A stretch of DNA of 64,000 nt from Janibacter limosus (GTDB taxonomy: Bacteria; Actinomycetota; Actinomycetes; Actinomycetales; Dermatophilaceae): positions 2,108,001 through 2,172,000 of the forward strand of contig NZ_CP036164.1 of assembly GCF_004295485.1 (NCBI RefSeq). The letters run 5' to 3'. Shown here piece by piece: positions 40,972 through 48,359 of the stretch (position 1 is its first letter; the number at the start of each line of letters is the position of its first letter). The notes below the pieces were generated by a model. The model ran no database searches, had not been told where the DNA came from, and worked only from the letters and a program-made list of their open reading frames with translations. The position numbers were made by a program, and so were the translations under genes.

Positions 40972-41198
40972 TCGTCGGTGACCGGCGCATCCGCCGCAGC
41001 CAGGTGCTCGGCTTCGGCGAGGTAGTCCGCCCAGCCCTGAGGGTCGTCGGTCCGGTACCGCTCCACGGCCGCGAGCGCAGCCGCCTCCCAGTGCTCGTCG
41101 AGCAGCCGCCGGATCGTCTCGTCGGCGCTCGCGCCCCCGAACTCATCCCGGGCAAGGCGCTGCACCCGCTCACGCGTCTCATCAGCAACTCGCAACAT
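40956..41198 (-). CDS. MazE-type ribbon-helix-helix antitoxin
   Basis: A protein of 80 residues: an N-terminal ribbon-helix-helix-like segment (MLRVADETRERVQRLARDEF) followed by an acidic C-terminal tail (HLAAADAPVTDEWSPR) of the kind that inhibits a MazF toxin. It directly precedes and overlaps the toxin gene. A palindrome covering the promoter lies immediately upstream, so autoregulation is likely. Confidence 0.82.
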   Translation of the reverse strand: MLRVADETRERVQRLARDEFGGASADETIRRLLDEHWEAAALAAVERYRTDDPQGWADYLAEAEHLAAADAPVTDEWSPR

Positions 41199-41205
41199 GC
41201 ATCCA

Positions 41206-41235
41206 GTTTACAGTGGCGTAGACCGCAATGTAAAC
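41206..41235 (-). promoter_or_regulatory. autoregulatory promoter/operator of the toxin-antitoxin operon
   Basis: A 30-bp interrupted palindrome with GTTTACA and TGTAAAC arms. On the minus strand the arms contain TTTACA and TAAACT spaced by 18 bp, a good -35/-10 pair, so operator and promoter coincide. The antitoxin ATG is 7 nt after the -10, predicting a leaderless transcript. Confidence 0.7.
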
Positions 41236-41242
41236 GTCCGAG

Positions 41243-42418
41243 TCACGCCGAAGTCCTCCTGGTTGGAGGTAAACGCGCCGGTGATTCGTCAGCGGGTTTA
41301 CCTCCAACCGGCGCGGAGGGAGCACGCGCAGCGCGACCGGCGCGTGCGATGGTGCCGGACCCGACGACCCGGGTGCCGTCGTAGAGGACGATCGACTGCC
41401 CGGGAGCGGCTCCGCGCACGGCGCTGTCGAGGCGGACGACCAGGCGGGCGTCGCTCCCTTCGCCCCTGACCTCGGCGGTCGCGGGGATCTCCTCGCCGTG
41501 CGCGCGGATCTGCGCGCCGAGCCGGTGGCGACCCGACGCGGCGGGCCCGCACCAGCGCACGTGGTCGGCCTCGATCTCGTCGGCCCCGAGCAGGTCGGCG
41601 GTGCCGATGAAGACCCGGTTGGTCTCGGCCTCGACCCTCGTCACGTAGCGCGGCTGGCCGTCGAGGTCCGAGCGGTCCAGCCCGAGCCCACGCCGCTGAC
41701 CGACGGTGAACCCGTAGGCGCCGTGGTGCCCGCCGACGACCTCGCCGGAGCCCTCGTCGACGATCTCGCCCTCCTGCTCACCGAGGCGCTGGGTCAGCCA
41801 GCCGCGGGTGTCGCCGTCGGAGATGAAGCAGATGTCGTGGGAGTCGGGCTTCTTGGCCACGGCGAAGCCGCGCTCGGCGGCCTCCTCGCGGATCTGCGGC
41901 TTGGTCGTGTCACCGAGGGGGAAGAAGGCGCGCGCCAGCTGCTCCTCGTCGAGCACCCCGAGGACATAGGACTGGTCCTTGGCCATGTCGACGGCCCGGT
42001 GCAGCTCCCGCCCGTGCGGCCCCTCGACGATCTGGGCGTAGTGGCCGGTCGCGACCGCGTCGAAGCCGAGCGCGAGGGCCTTGTCGAGCAGGGCGGCGAA
42101 CTTGATCTTCTCGTTGCAGCGCAGGCAGGGGTTGGGGGTGCGGCCGGCCTGGTACTCGGCGACGAAGTCCTCGACGACGTCCCGGGCGAAGGGGGTGGCC
42201 ATGTCCCACACGTAGAAGGGGATGCCGAGCCGGTCGGCGACGCGTCGGGCGTCACCGGCGTCCTCGATGGTGCAGCAGCCGCGTGCGCCCTCGCGCAGGG
42301 TCTTGGCGTTCTTGGCCAGGGCGAGGTGCACGCCGACGACCTCGTGGCCGGCCTCGATCATCCGGGAGGCGGCGACGGCGGAGTCGACGCCCCCGCTCAT
42401 GGCAGCGACGACGCGCAT
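41243..42418 (-). CDS. mnmA: tRNA-specific 2-thiouridylase with repeat-encoded C-terminal tail
   Basis: A protein of 391 residues. ATP pyrophosphatase loop MSGGVDS (7-13), catalytic Cys98 in TPNPCLRC and Cys197 in [10 protein letters not shown]. It thiolates U34 of Lys, Glu and Gln tRNAs with sulfur from the adjacent cysteine desulfurase. Family members usually end near GSGTI; here about 28 more residues follow, and the part around [18 protein letters not shown] is encoded by a family A palindromic repeat. Starts within the iscS stop (TGATG). Confidence 0.95.
   Translation of the reverse strand: MRVVAAMSGGVDSAVAASRMIEAGHEVVGVHLALAKNAKTLREGARGCCTIEDAGDARRVADRLGIPFYVWDMATPFARDVVEDFVAEYQAGRTPNPCLRCNEKIKFAALLDKALALGFDAVATGHYAQIVEGPHGRELHRAVDMAKDQSYVLGVLDEEQLARAFFPLGDTTKPQIREEAAERGFAVAKKPDSHDICFISDGDTRGWLTQRLGEQEGEIVDEGSGEVVGGHHGAYGFTVGQRRGLGLDRSDLDGQPRYVTRVEAETNRVFIGTADLLGADEIEADHVRWCGPAASGRHRLGAQIRAHGEEIPATAEVRGEGSDARLVVRLDSAVRGAAPGQSIVLYDGTRVVGSGTIARAGRAARAPSAPVGGKPADESPARLPPTRRTSA
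41261..41310. repeat. palindromic element family A, copy 7, inside mnmA
   Basis: Arms GGTTGGAGGTAAACGCGCC and AGCGGGTTTACCTCCAACC around GGTGATTCGTC. It differs from the other copies by compensating G-to-T/C-to-A changes in both arms that keep pairing. It lies in frame within the last codons of mnmA. Confidence 0.85.
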
Positions 42419-43605
42419 CAGGCGGCCCCGCTGGCCCGCCGGGCTCGGGTGACGGCCTCGGGGAGGGCGGCGAGCACGGCGTCGACGTCGTCCTGCGTGG
42501 AGGTCCAGCCGAAGGACACGCGAAGGGAGCCCCTCGCCTCCTCCTCGGACCGGCCCATCGCGAGGACGACGTGGGAGGGCTGAGGGATCCCTGCCTGGCA
42601 CGCGGAGCCGGTGGAGACGGCGACGTCGGCAGCGTCGAGCAGGTAGAGCATCGAGTCGCCCTCGCAGCCCGGGATGGTGATGTGGGCGTTGCCCGGGAGG
42701 CGGGTCGTGATGTCGCCGGCCTCCCAGCAGCCGGTCACGCGGATGCCCAGGTCGAGGGCCTGGGTGCCGGCGAGGAATCGGTCGCGCAGCGCCCCGAGGC
42801 GCGCGGCCTCGGCCTCGCGGTGCTCGACGGCCTCGGTGAGCGCGACGGCGAAGGCGCGGATCGCCGGGGTGTCGAGGGTGCCGGAGCGGATGCCGCGCTC
42901 CTGCCCGCCGCCGTGGCTCAGGGCGACGAGCCGCGCGTCGCGCTTGGCCACCAGCGCACCGATGCCGATCGGTCCGCCGAGCTTGTGCGCGCTGACGCTC
43001 ATCAGGTCGACACCGCTCGCGGCGAAGTCCACGGGCAGGTGACCGGCCGCCTGGACCGCGTCGGTGTGGAAGGCGAGCCCGTGCTCGTGGGCGATCTGCG
43101 CCATCGAGGCGACGTCCTGGACGGTCCCGACCTCGTTGTTGGCCCACATGACCGAGACGAGGCCGACGGTGGACGCGTCCTCCTCGATCGCCGTGCGCAC
43201 CGCGTCGGGGTGGACGGTGCCGCACTCCCCCGGTGGGACGAAGGTCGCCTGCGCGCCCTCGTGCTCGACCGCGTGGTCGACGACGTCGAGGACGGCGTGG
43301 TGCTCGACGCCGCTGACGACGACGCGGGAGCGTCGCGGGTCGGCCGTCCGCGCGGCGCGCAGGCTGCCGGTGATGGCGAGGTTGTCGGACTCGGTCCCGC
43401 CGGAGGTGAAGACGATCTCGCTCGGTCGCGCACCCAGCGCGGCGGCGATGCGCTCACGCGACTCCTCGACGACCCGGCGGGCGTCGCGGCCGGGACCGTG
43501 CAGGCTCGAGGCGTTGCCGGTGATCGCCAGCTGCTCGACCATCGCCTCCCGGGCGGCCGGGGTCATGGGCGTGGTCGCCGCGTGGTCGAGGTAGGTGGTC
43601 ATCAC
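42418..43605 (-). CDS. iscS: cysteine desulfurase
   Basis: A protein of 395 residues, PLP class V. The start has [10 protein letters not shown]; the PLP lysine is in [14 protein letters not shown]; the catalytic loop Cys is in [21 protein letters not shown]. It supplies sulfur to MnmA, with which it overlaps by one base, and possibly to Fe-S assembly. A second ATG one codon in is an alternative start. Confidence 0.93.
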   Translation of the reverse strand: MMTTYLDHAATTPMTPAAREAMVEQLAITGNASSLHGPGRDARRVVEESRERIAAALGARPSEIVFTSGGTESDNLAITGSLRAARTADPRRSRVVVSGVEHHAVLDVVDHAVEHEGAQATFVPPGECGTVHPDAVRTAIEEDASTVGLVSVMWANNEVGTVQDVASMAQIAHEHGLAFHTDAVQAAGHLPVDFAASGVDLMSVSAHKLGGPIGIGALVAKRDARLVALSHGGGQERGIRSGTLDTPAIRAFAVALTEAVEHREAEAARLGALRDRFLAGTQALDLGIRVTGCWEAGDITTRLPGNAHITIPGCEGDSMLYLLDAADVAVSTGSACQAGIPQPSHVVLAMGRSEEEARGSLRVSFGWTSTQDDVDAVLAALPEAVTRARRASGAA

Positions 43606-43653
43606 CCAGAGTCTACGAGCCGGGTCCCGGATTCATTCCGCGGCGACCAGCGG

Positions 43654-44658
43654 TCAGGCGTCGCCAGCGGTTCGTGGGGAGCGCGCCACGCCGATCAGAC
43701 CGAGAGCGACCCCGGCCAGGACCCAGGCCCCCAGGACGAGCGCCGGGTGGGTGCCACCACCCCCGCCGAAGAAGGCGACCGAGCGGATGAGTGAGCCCGC
43801 GGCCCCGATGGGCAGGTACTGGCCGACCTCACCCCAGGGCGAAGGGAGCCACTGCGGCCCGTTGGCCAGTCCCGACAGCGGGTTGGCGACGAAGAGCATG
43901 GTCACGGCACCGAGACCGATCCCGGGAGTGCCGAGGAGCGTGCCGAGCCCGAGGACGGTGCTCGAGATGGCGAAGATCCCGAAGGCGATGGCGAGCGCGA
44001 CCTGCCAGTACGAGGCGTCGAAGGCTCCGAAGCCGAGCTGCAGCACCGCCGCTGCGACGAGGCCCCCGAGGACGGCGATCGAGCCTGCGCCGAGGAGCCG
44101 GGAGCCGAAGGAGCCCTTGAAGACGAGGAGCAGGATCGCGGCCGTGGCCATGCCGCCGAAGACGAGTGGCATGCCGAGGGTGGCGACGCCGATCGTCGAG
44201 GGGTCGTCCTTGGTCGTCGGGGCGAGCTCCTCGTGGGTCACCTGCTGGCCCGACTCCTCCAGACCGGAGCCGATGCCCGTCAGCAGCTGCGTGTAGGCGG
44301 CGCCCGCGCCTGCTGCGGTCTGGATCGTCACGCCCCGCGGCCCGACGGCGATGCCCCCGATGGCCTCACGGTCGAGGATGGCCTGCTTGGCCTCGTCGGC
44401 CGTGGCATGCATCGTGACGTCGAAGGTCCCGGGAGCCTGCTCGTCGAGCGCTGCCACGACCTGCGAAGTCGCCTGCGGGGGTCCGCTGACCGCGAGCGGC
44501 AGGCCCGAGGGGCCCGAGCCCAGGGCTGGCGCGGCGAAGGCGAGCAGCATCAGCGTGAGGACGGTGACGAGGCCGAGGACGATCGCGACGAGCTTGCGCG
44601 GGGAGTCCGCGGTGGGCGTCGGGGCCGTCGCGGAGACGGCGGGTGCGGCGTGGGACAT
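43654..44658 (-). CDS. YhgE/Pip-like multi-span membrane protein
   Basis: A protein of 334 residues. One N-terminal membrane segment (about 23-45), an extracytoplasmic domain of roughly 120 residues (ALDEQAPGTFDVTMHATADEA), then about six membrane segments. This layout resembles ABC-2/DUF3533 (YhgE/Pip-like) permeases without an ATPase. The ATG at 44658 has CAGGAG upstream; the frame is open further up but through the intergenic operators. Divergent from the TetR gene and probably under its control. Confidence 0.65.
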   Translation of the reverse strand: MSHAAPAVSATAPTPTADSPRKLVAIVLGLVTVLTLMLLAFAAPALGSGPSGLPLAVSGPPQATSQVVAALDEQAPGTFDVTMHATADEAKQAILDREAIGGIAVGPRGVTIQTAAGAGAAYTQLLTGIGSGLEESGQQVTHEELAPTTKDDPSTIGVATLGMPLVFGGMATAAILLLVFKGSFGSRLLGAGSIAVLGGLVAAAVLQLGFGAFDASYWQVALAIAFGIFAISSTVLGLGTLLGTPGIGLGAVTMLFVANPLSGLANGPQWLPSPWGEVGQYLPIGAAGSLIRSVAFFGGGGGTHPALVLGAWVLAGVALGLIGVARSPRTAGDA

Positions 44659-44672
44659 GACTGGCTCCTGTG

Positions 44673-44720
44673 AAGTGGAGGGTTTCGCTCCGGTTACAAG
44701 TGGAGAGTATTCCTCCGTTA
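44673..44720. promoter_or_regulatory. tandem operator boxes for the TetR-family regulator
   Basis: Two adjacent copies of AAGTGGAGnGTnTnCnTCCG (44673-44696 and 44698-44720), each with GGAG/CTCC dyad symmetry, lie in the 100-bp divergent gap between the membrane protein and the TetR gene. Spacing from start to start is 25 bp. No other candidate operator is present in the gap. Confidence 0.6.
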
Positions 44721-44758
44721 GGGTGGGAGGCAAGTTCCGGCCGACGAAGGGAGTCACC

Positions 44759-45319
44759 GTGCGAGCAGACGCACGCGCCAACCGCACCGCCATCGTCGAC
44801 GCGGCCCGCCGCCTGTACTCAGAGCGCGGCCCCGAGATCCCCTTCAGCGCCGTGGCCGAGGAGGCGGGCGTCGGCGTCGGCACGCTCTACCGGCACTTCC
44901 CCACCCAGCAGGACCTCGTCATCGGGATCGTCGAGTGGTTGCGCGACGAGATCCACACGGTCTGCGAGCGATGGCGTCCCCGCATGGAGACCGACCCTGC
45001 GGACGCGTGGCCCCGCTTCGTCGCCGACATGGTCGGCATGCGCGTCGCAGCCTTCATGCCACGCCTGATCGAGGGGATCGACGTCCTCGAGCTCGTCCCG
45101 ACGCTCAAGGACACCCGCCGGGGCGCGCTGATCGAGATCGAGCACATCCTGGGGATCGCCCAGGATGCCGGACTCGTCGACCCGTCGGTCTCGGCCGAGG
45201 AGTTCCAGATGGGGCTCGCGGTGGTCTCCCGCCCCCTTCCCGCCGCGACCAAGGTCCTCGTCCCCGACGTCGGCGACTGGCTCGTCGACGTCTTCGTCCG
45301 GGGGCTGCGCCCCCGGTGA
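44759..45319 (+). CDS. TetR-family transcriptional regulator
   Basis: A protein of 186 residues. The N-terminal HTH reads ANRTAIVDAARRLYSERG...FSAVAEEAGVGVGTLYRHFPTQQDL. The C-terminal ligand-binding region is variable. The GTG start at 44759 follows GAAGGGAG. It overlaps the MFS transporter gene as GTGA, and likely represses both that transporter and the divergent membrane protein in response to a drug-like ligand. Confidence 0.9.
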   Translation: MRADARANRTAIVDAARRLYSERGPEIPFSAVAEEAGVGVGTLYRHFPTQQDLVIGIVEWLRDEIHTVCERWRPRMETDPADAWPRFVADMVGMRVAAFMPRLIEGIDVLELVPTLKDTRRGALIEIEHILGIAQDAGLVDPSVSAEEFQMGLAVVSRPLPAATKVLVPDVGDWLVDVFVRGLRPR

Positions 45320-46770
45320 CCCAGCTGCCCGCCGACCAGGCCGTGGACGACGCCGCGATCCCGAGCGCGCAGCGCTGGCGGATCCTCGCGGTCCTGCTCG
45401 TCGCGATCTTCATGTCGCTCGTCGGCGTGAGCATCGTCAACGTCGCCATCCCCTCGATCCAGCACGGGCTCGGCGCCAGCGACTCCGACGTCCAGTGGGT
45501 GCTGTCCGGTTATGCGCTGACCTTCGGTGTCGTCCTCGTCGCCGGCGGCCGTGCCGGTGACCTGCTCGGTCGGGGCGGACTCTTCGTCATCGGGGCCACG
45601 ATCTTCACCCTCGCCTCGGTCGCCGCCGGGCTGGCTCCCGGGGCCGGCTCGCTCAACGCCGCCCGCTTCGTGCAGGGCGTCGGGTCGGGGCTGCTCAACC
45701 CGCAGGGCGTGGGGATGATCCAGCAGTACTTCCGGGGCGCCGAGCGGGCGCGGGCCTTCGGGGCCTTCGGCAGCGTCGTCGGCGTGGCGGTGGGGATCGG
45801 CCCCGTCATCGGTGGGCTGCTCATCGAGCTCGGCGGGAGCGAGATCGGCTGGCGACTGACCTTCCTCGTCAACGTGCCGGTCGGGCTGCTGTGCATCGCG
45901 CTCGCCTTCTTGTGGTTCCCCAAGCCGCTGCTGCGACGGCCCGTCGCGGCCGAGGGGCAGCGCGCCCACGGGTGGCGCTCGCTCGACCCCGTCGGCTCGC
46001 TCCTGCTGGGTCTCGCGGTACTGGCGACCATGCTGCCCTTCGTCGAAGGGGGGTCCACGCCGATCATCTGGCTCACCCTGCCCGTGGGGCTGGCCCTCGC
46101 ATGGGGGTGGGTGCGCTGGGAGCGCCACCACCGGGCGAGCGGTGGCACGCCCATGGTCGACCTCGGGATCTTCTCGATCCGCAGCTTCACCCAGGGCAGC
46201 ATCATCGCCCTGCTGTACTTCCTCGGGATGACGAGCATCTGGGTGCTCGTGGCCCTGTACCTGCAGGACGGCACCGGCAAGAGCGCCCTGCAGGCGGGTC
46301 TCGTCGGGGTCCCGTCGGCGATCATGGCCGCGCTCGCCTCCGGCTGGGCCGGGCGCAATGTGCCCCGGTACGGCCACCGGATCATCATCGGCGGCCTCGT
46401 CCTCGCCCTCGTCGGCGTCTCCTCGAGCATCGCCGTCGTGCTCCTGCAGGCCGGTGGTCACGTGAGCGAGTGGTGGCTGCTGCTCACCCTGGCCTTCGTC
46501 GGCACGGCCCAGGGCGCGGTGATCAGCCCCAACCAGGCGCTGGCCCTCGAGGAGGTCCCCCTCGCCTATGCCGGCAGCTCGGGTGCGGTGATGCAGACGG
46601 GCCAGCGCATCGGCACCTCGATCGGCATCGCGGTCATCACCTCGGTCGCCTTTGCCACCCTCGCCGTGAGCAGCTGGCCGGTGGCGATGGCCACGAGCTT
46701 CGGCGTGATCCTGCTGGTCGTCCTCGTGGCGCTCGCCGTGGCGGTCAAGGACCAGCGTGACCGTCGCTGA
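45316..46770 (+). CDS. MFS drug transporter (DHA2, 14 TM)
   Basis: A protein of 484 residues. The first helix carries the family pattern LLVAIFMSLVGVSIVNVAIPSI, then QWVLSGYALTFGVVLVAGGRAGDLLGRG (motif A) and ARFVQGVGSGLLNPQ. About 14 hydrophobic segments fit the DHA2 family of proton-driven exporters. The GTG start overlaps the TetR stop, so regulator and pump are one transcript. Confidence 0.88.
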   Translation: MTQLPADQAVDDAAIPSAQRWRILAVLLVAIFMSLVGVSIVNVAIPSIQHGLGASDSDVQWVLSGYALTFGVVLVAGGRAGDLLGRGGLFVIGATIFTLASVAAGLAPGAGSLNAARFVQGVGSGLLNPQGVGMIQQYFRGAERARAFGAFGSVVGVAVGIGPVIGGLLIELGGSEIGWRLTFLVNVPVGLLCIALAFLWFPKPLLRRPVAAEGQRAHGWRSLDPVGSLLLGLAVLATMLPFVEGGSTPIIWLTLPVGLALAWGWVRWERHHRASGGTPMVDLGIFSIRSFTQGSIIALLYFLGMTSIWVLVALYLQDGTGKSALQAGLVGVPSAIMAALASGWAGRNVPRYGHRIIIGGLVLALVGVSSSIAVVLLQAGGHVSEWWLLLTLAFVGTAQGAVISPNQALALEEVPLAYAGSSGAVMQTGQRIGTSIGIAVITSVAFATLAVSSWPVAMATSFGVILLVVLVALAVAVKDQRDRR

Positions 46771-46808
46771 GCGGACCGATCGCGCGGCCCGGCACCTCCC
46801 CCCTTCCA

Positions 46809-46896
46809 CACAAACTGTGGCTGGCCACACCTTCCGTGGTCAGCCACACCACGTGCTGTGGCTGACCAGCGCACATGTGGCCAGCCACATTTTGTG
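46809..46896. repeat. 88-bp palindrome after the MFS gene
   Basis: Nested arms CACAAACTGTGGCTGGCCAC / TGTGGCCAGCCACATTTTGTG and GTGGTCAGCCACA / TGTGGCTGACCA, with the word TGTGGCTG repeated four times in alternating orientation. It is not related to families A or B. It could be a terminator, but it is far longer than needed. Confidence 0.8.
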
Positions 46897-46915
46897 AGTG
46901 GGGCACGGACGACGA

Positions 46916-46947
46916 AGGCCCCACCACGCGGGTGCATGGTGGGGCCT
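46916..46947 (-). terminator. hairpin AGGCCCCACCA/TGGTGGGGCCT
   Basis: A perfect 11-bp stem around CGCGGGTGCA. On the minus strand it would end a transcript coming from the unexplained 46950-47260 region; it could also terminate the MFS transcript on the plus strand. Confidence 0.6.
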
Positions 46948-47264
46948 GAGCGCGGCTGGTGTCAGTACTGGTGGAGCGCATTATTCCAACCTCATGAATG
47001 CATGCCCCAGTCTCCTTGGCCAGTGAGCGATTCCCCGCTGCTGATGAGACGGTATGGGACCCGTTCGGGGGCTTAGGAGCCAGTATGGGCATCTAGCCCG
47101 GTGCGCACGAGCGTCTCGGAAGGCTTTAGGTTCCTGAGACAGCCAGAGTGTGCTGCAGGACGCCCGCGTCCCGGGATGCCGCACCGGACGGCCTATGCGG
47201 TGACGCCCCTCCTGTGCGGAGAAGGGGCCTGCTCGCCGCCTGCGGCTTTCCCGTCTGTCGTTCC
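46948..47264. other. low-GC unassigned stretch
   Basis: About 300 bp with no supportable gene. GC is visibly lower than elsewhere between about 46976 and 47150. Short open frames on both strands match no family I know. A small hairpin, GTCTC-GGAA with TTCC-GAGAC, lies near 47113-47143. I checked for tRNA, tmRNA, SRP RNA and RNase P RNA hallmarks and found none. It is probably decayed foreign DNA at the edge of the accessory region. Confidence 0.5.
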
Positions 47265-47492
47265 TTAATCGCTCCCGGCGGGGCAATCGTCGCCAGGCGC
47301 GCGACCTTGCTCCCTTCGCCCGTGCGGAAGACCGCGGCGCCCCGGTCGACCGCGTAGTTGAGGGGGAGACGTCCGGTCGGCCGTCGACCACCACGGCATG
47401 GCAAGGCGCCCCACGGCGGTCGTGCGCATCAGCGCCCAGCAGGTGTCCACCGAGAGCCGCTCGACGTCCTGTGCCTCGGTCATCGTGATCAC
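47265..47492 (-). pseudogene. frameshifted pyridoxamine 5'-phosphate oxidase-like remnant
   Basis: The N-terminus MTEAQDVERLSVDTCWALMR then TTAVGRLA is that of a PNPOx-like flavin-binding protein. The expected continuation VVDGRPDV appears one frame over, and LPLNYAVDRGAAVFRTGEGSKVARLA in the third frame. Two indels near 47395 and 47370 explain this. After about 100 codons similarity ends, so the gene is also truncated. A nonfunctional relic. Confidence 0.75.
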
Positions 47493-47587
47493 CCTCCTCG
47501 AGGTGCTCCGAGATTATCCGAGCCGGGCGCGTTGCGATAGTGCCTGCGCGCCCGTCCTGCTGGGGGCCGGGCGCCCGATGTCGGGCG

Positions 47588-47854
47588 TCAGGCGAGGGTG
47601 AGGAAGAGCCTCTCCATCGCGGCCTTGTCGTCCTCGTTCACGCCGTCCGGCGAGGAGAGGCACTCCTGCAGGCCGGAGGAGACGATGGCGAAGCCGGCCC
47701 GGTCGAGGGCGCGACTGGCCGCGGCGAGCTGGGTGACAACGTCCTTGCAGTCGCGGCCCTCTTCGATGAGGCGGATCACCCCGCCGATCTGTCCCTGCGC
47801 CCGGCGCAGCCGGTTGATGACCGGCCCCATGTCCTCCATGTCCAACGTGACCAT
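47588..47854 (-). CDS. CstR-like persulfide-sensing repressor (CsoR family)
   Basis: A protein of 88 residues, all-helical CsoR/FrmR/DUF156 fold (RLRRAQGQIGGVIRLIEEGRDC). Cys36 and Cys65 are present, but the position of the copper-binding His of CsoR is Gly61, which argues against copper and fits the two-cysteine persulfide sensor CstR. It follows the DUF302 gene by 19 bp and stands opposite a persulfide dioxygenase. A GC-rich hairpin follows its stop. Confidence 0.82.
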   Translation of the reverse strand: MVTLDMEDMGPVINRLRRAQGQIGGVIRLIEEGRDCKDVVTQLAAASRALDRAGFAIVSSGLQECLSSPDGVNEDDKAAMERLFLTLA

Positions 47855-47873
47855 TGTGTCTTCTCCTTCGTGA

Positions 47874-48284
47874 TCAGGTGCGTGGGCCGACGCGGGTCGG
47901 CAGCGCGGCCAGTGCGGCGTCGAGTCGAGTGCGTGCGTCGCTGGCGACGTCCTTCAGCTGCTCATTCTCCGTCACGCCGACCATCATGTCGGGGTCGAGG
48001 GCCTCGACGATGGTGCGCCGCTCGCCCTCGGCCCGGACGACGACGTTGCACGGGAGCAGCAGGCCGATCGAGGCCTCCCGGGCCACGGCCTGCTCGGCCA
48101 GCTGGGGTCGGCAGGCGCCGAGGATGACGTGCGGCTCGATGTCGGCGCCGACCTTGGCCTTGAGGGTAGCGGCCAGGTCGATCTCGGTGAGCACCCCGAA
48201 GCCCTGGTCGGCCAGGACCTCGCGAGCGGCGGTGAGCGTCTCGTCGAACGGGGCGTCCAGCGTGGTGGTGATGGCGTACTGCAT
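47874..48284 (-). CDS. DUF302-family protein
   Basis: A protein of 136 residues: MQYAITTTLDAPFDETLTAA at the start, then ADQGFGVLTEIDLAATLKAKVGADIEPHVILGACRPQLAEQA, LLLPCNVVVR and LDPDMM, all DUF302 hallmarks. The two conserved cysteines (GAC and LPC) could be redox-active. The function is unknown, but the family often accompanies sulfur-stress genes. The start at 48284 is the family-typical one. First gene of the DUF302-cstR transcript. Confidence 0.85.
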   Translation of the reverse strand: MQYAITTTLDAPFDETLTAAREVLADQGFGVLTEIDLAATLKAKVGADIEPHVILGACRPQLAEQAVAREASIGLLLPCNVVVRAEGERRTIVEALDPDMMVGVTENEQLKDVASDARTRLDAALAALPTRVGPRT

Positions 48285-48323
48285 GTCGATCTCCCTTCGG
48301 TGCACGGCCCGTGCGGCCGAGAT

Positions 48324-48353
48324 TGACATCATACCCCAGGGGGTATTAGTTTG
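48324..48353. promoter_or_regulatory. CstR/CsoR-type operator within divergent promoters
   Basis: ATACCCCAGGGGGTAT (48331-48346) is the G/C-tract dyad typical of CsoR/CstR-family sites. On the plus strand TTGACA (48324-48329) lies just before it and an AT-rich -10 just after. On the minus strand TGACAA and TATGAT flank it 17 bp apart. One bound repressor would block both transcripts. Confidence 0.8.
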
Positions 48354-48359
48354 TCACGC

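Noticed and set aside
41243..43225. 660-residue frame covering mnmA and part of iscS
   Set aside because: Only the part from 42418 is MnmA. The upstream part is an out-of-frame shadow of the iscS coding sequence.
46970..47110. tRNA or tmRNA gene ending in CTCCACCA on the minus strand
   Set aside because: A CCA-like end and the hairpin at 46916 drew attention, but there is no T-loop consensus, no acceptor stem and no plausible cloverleaf.
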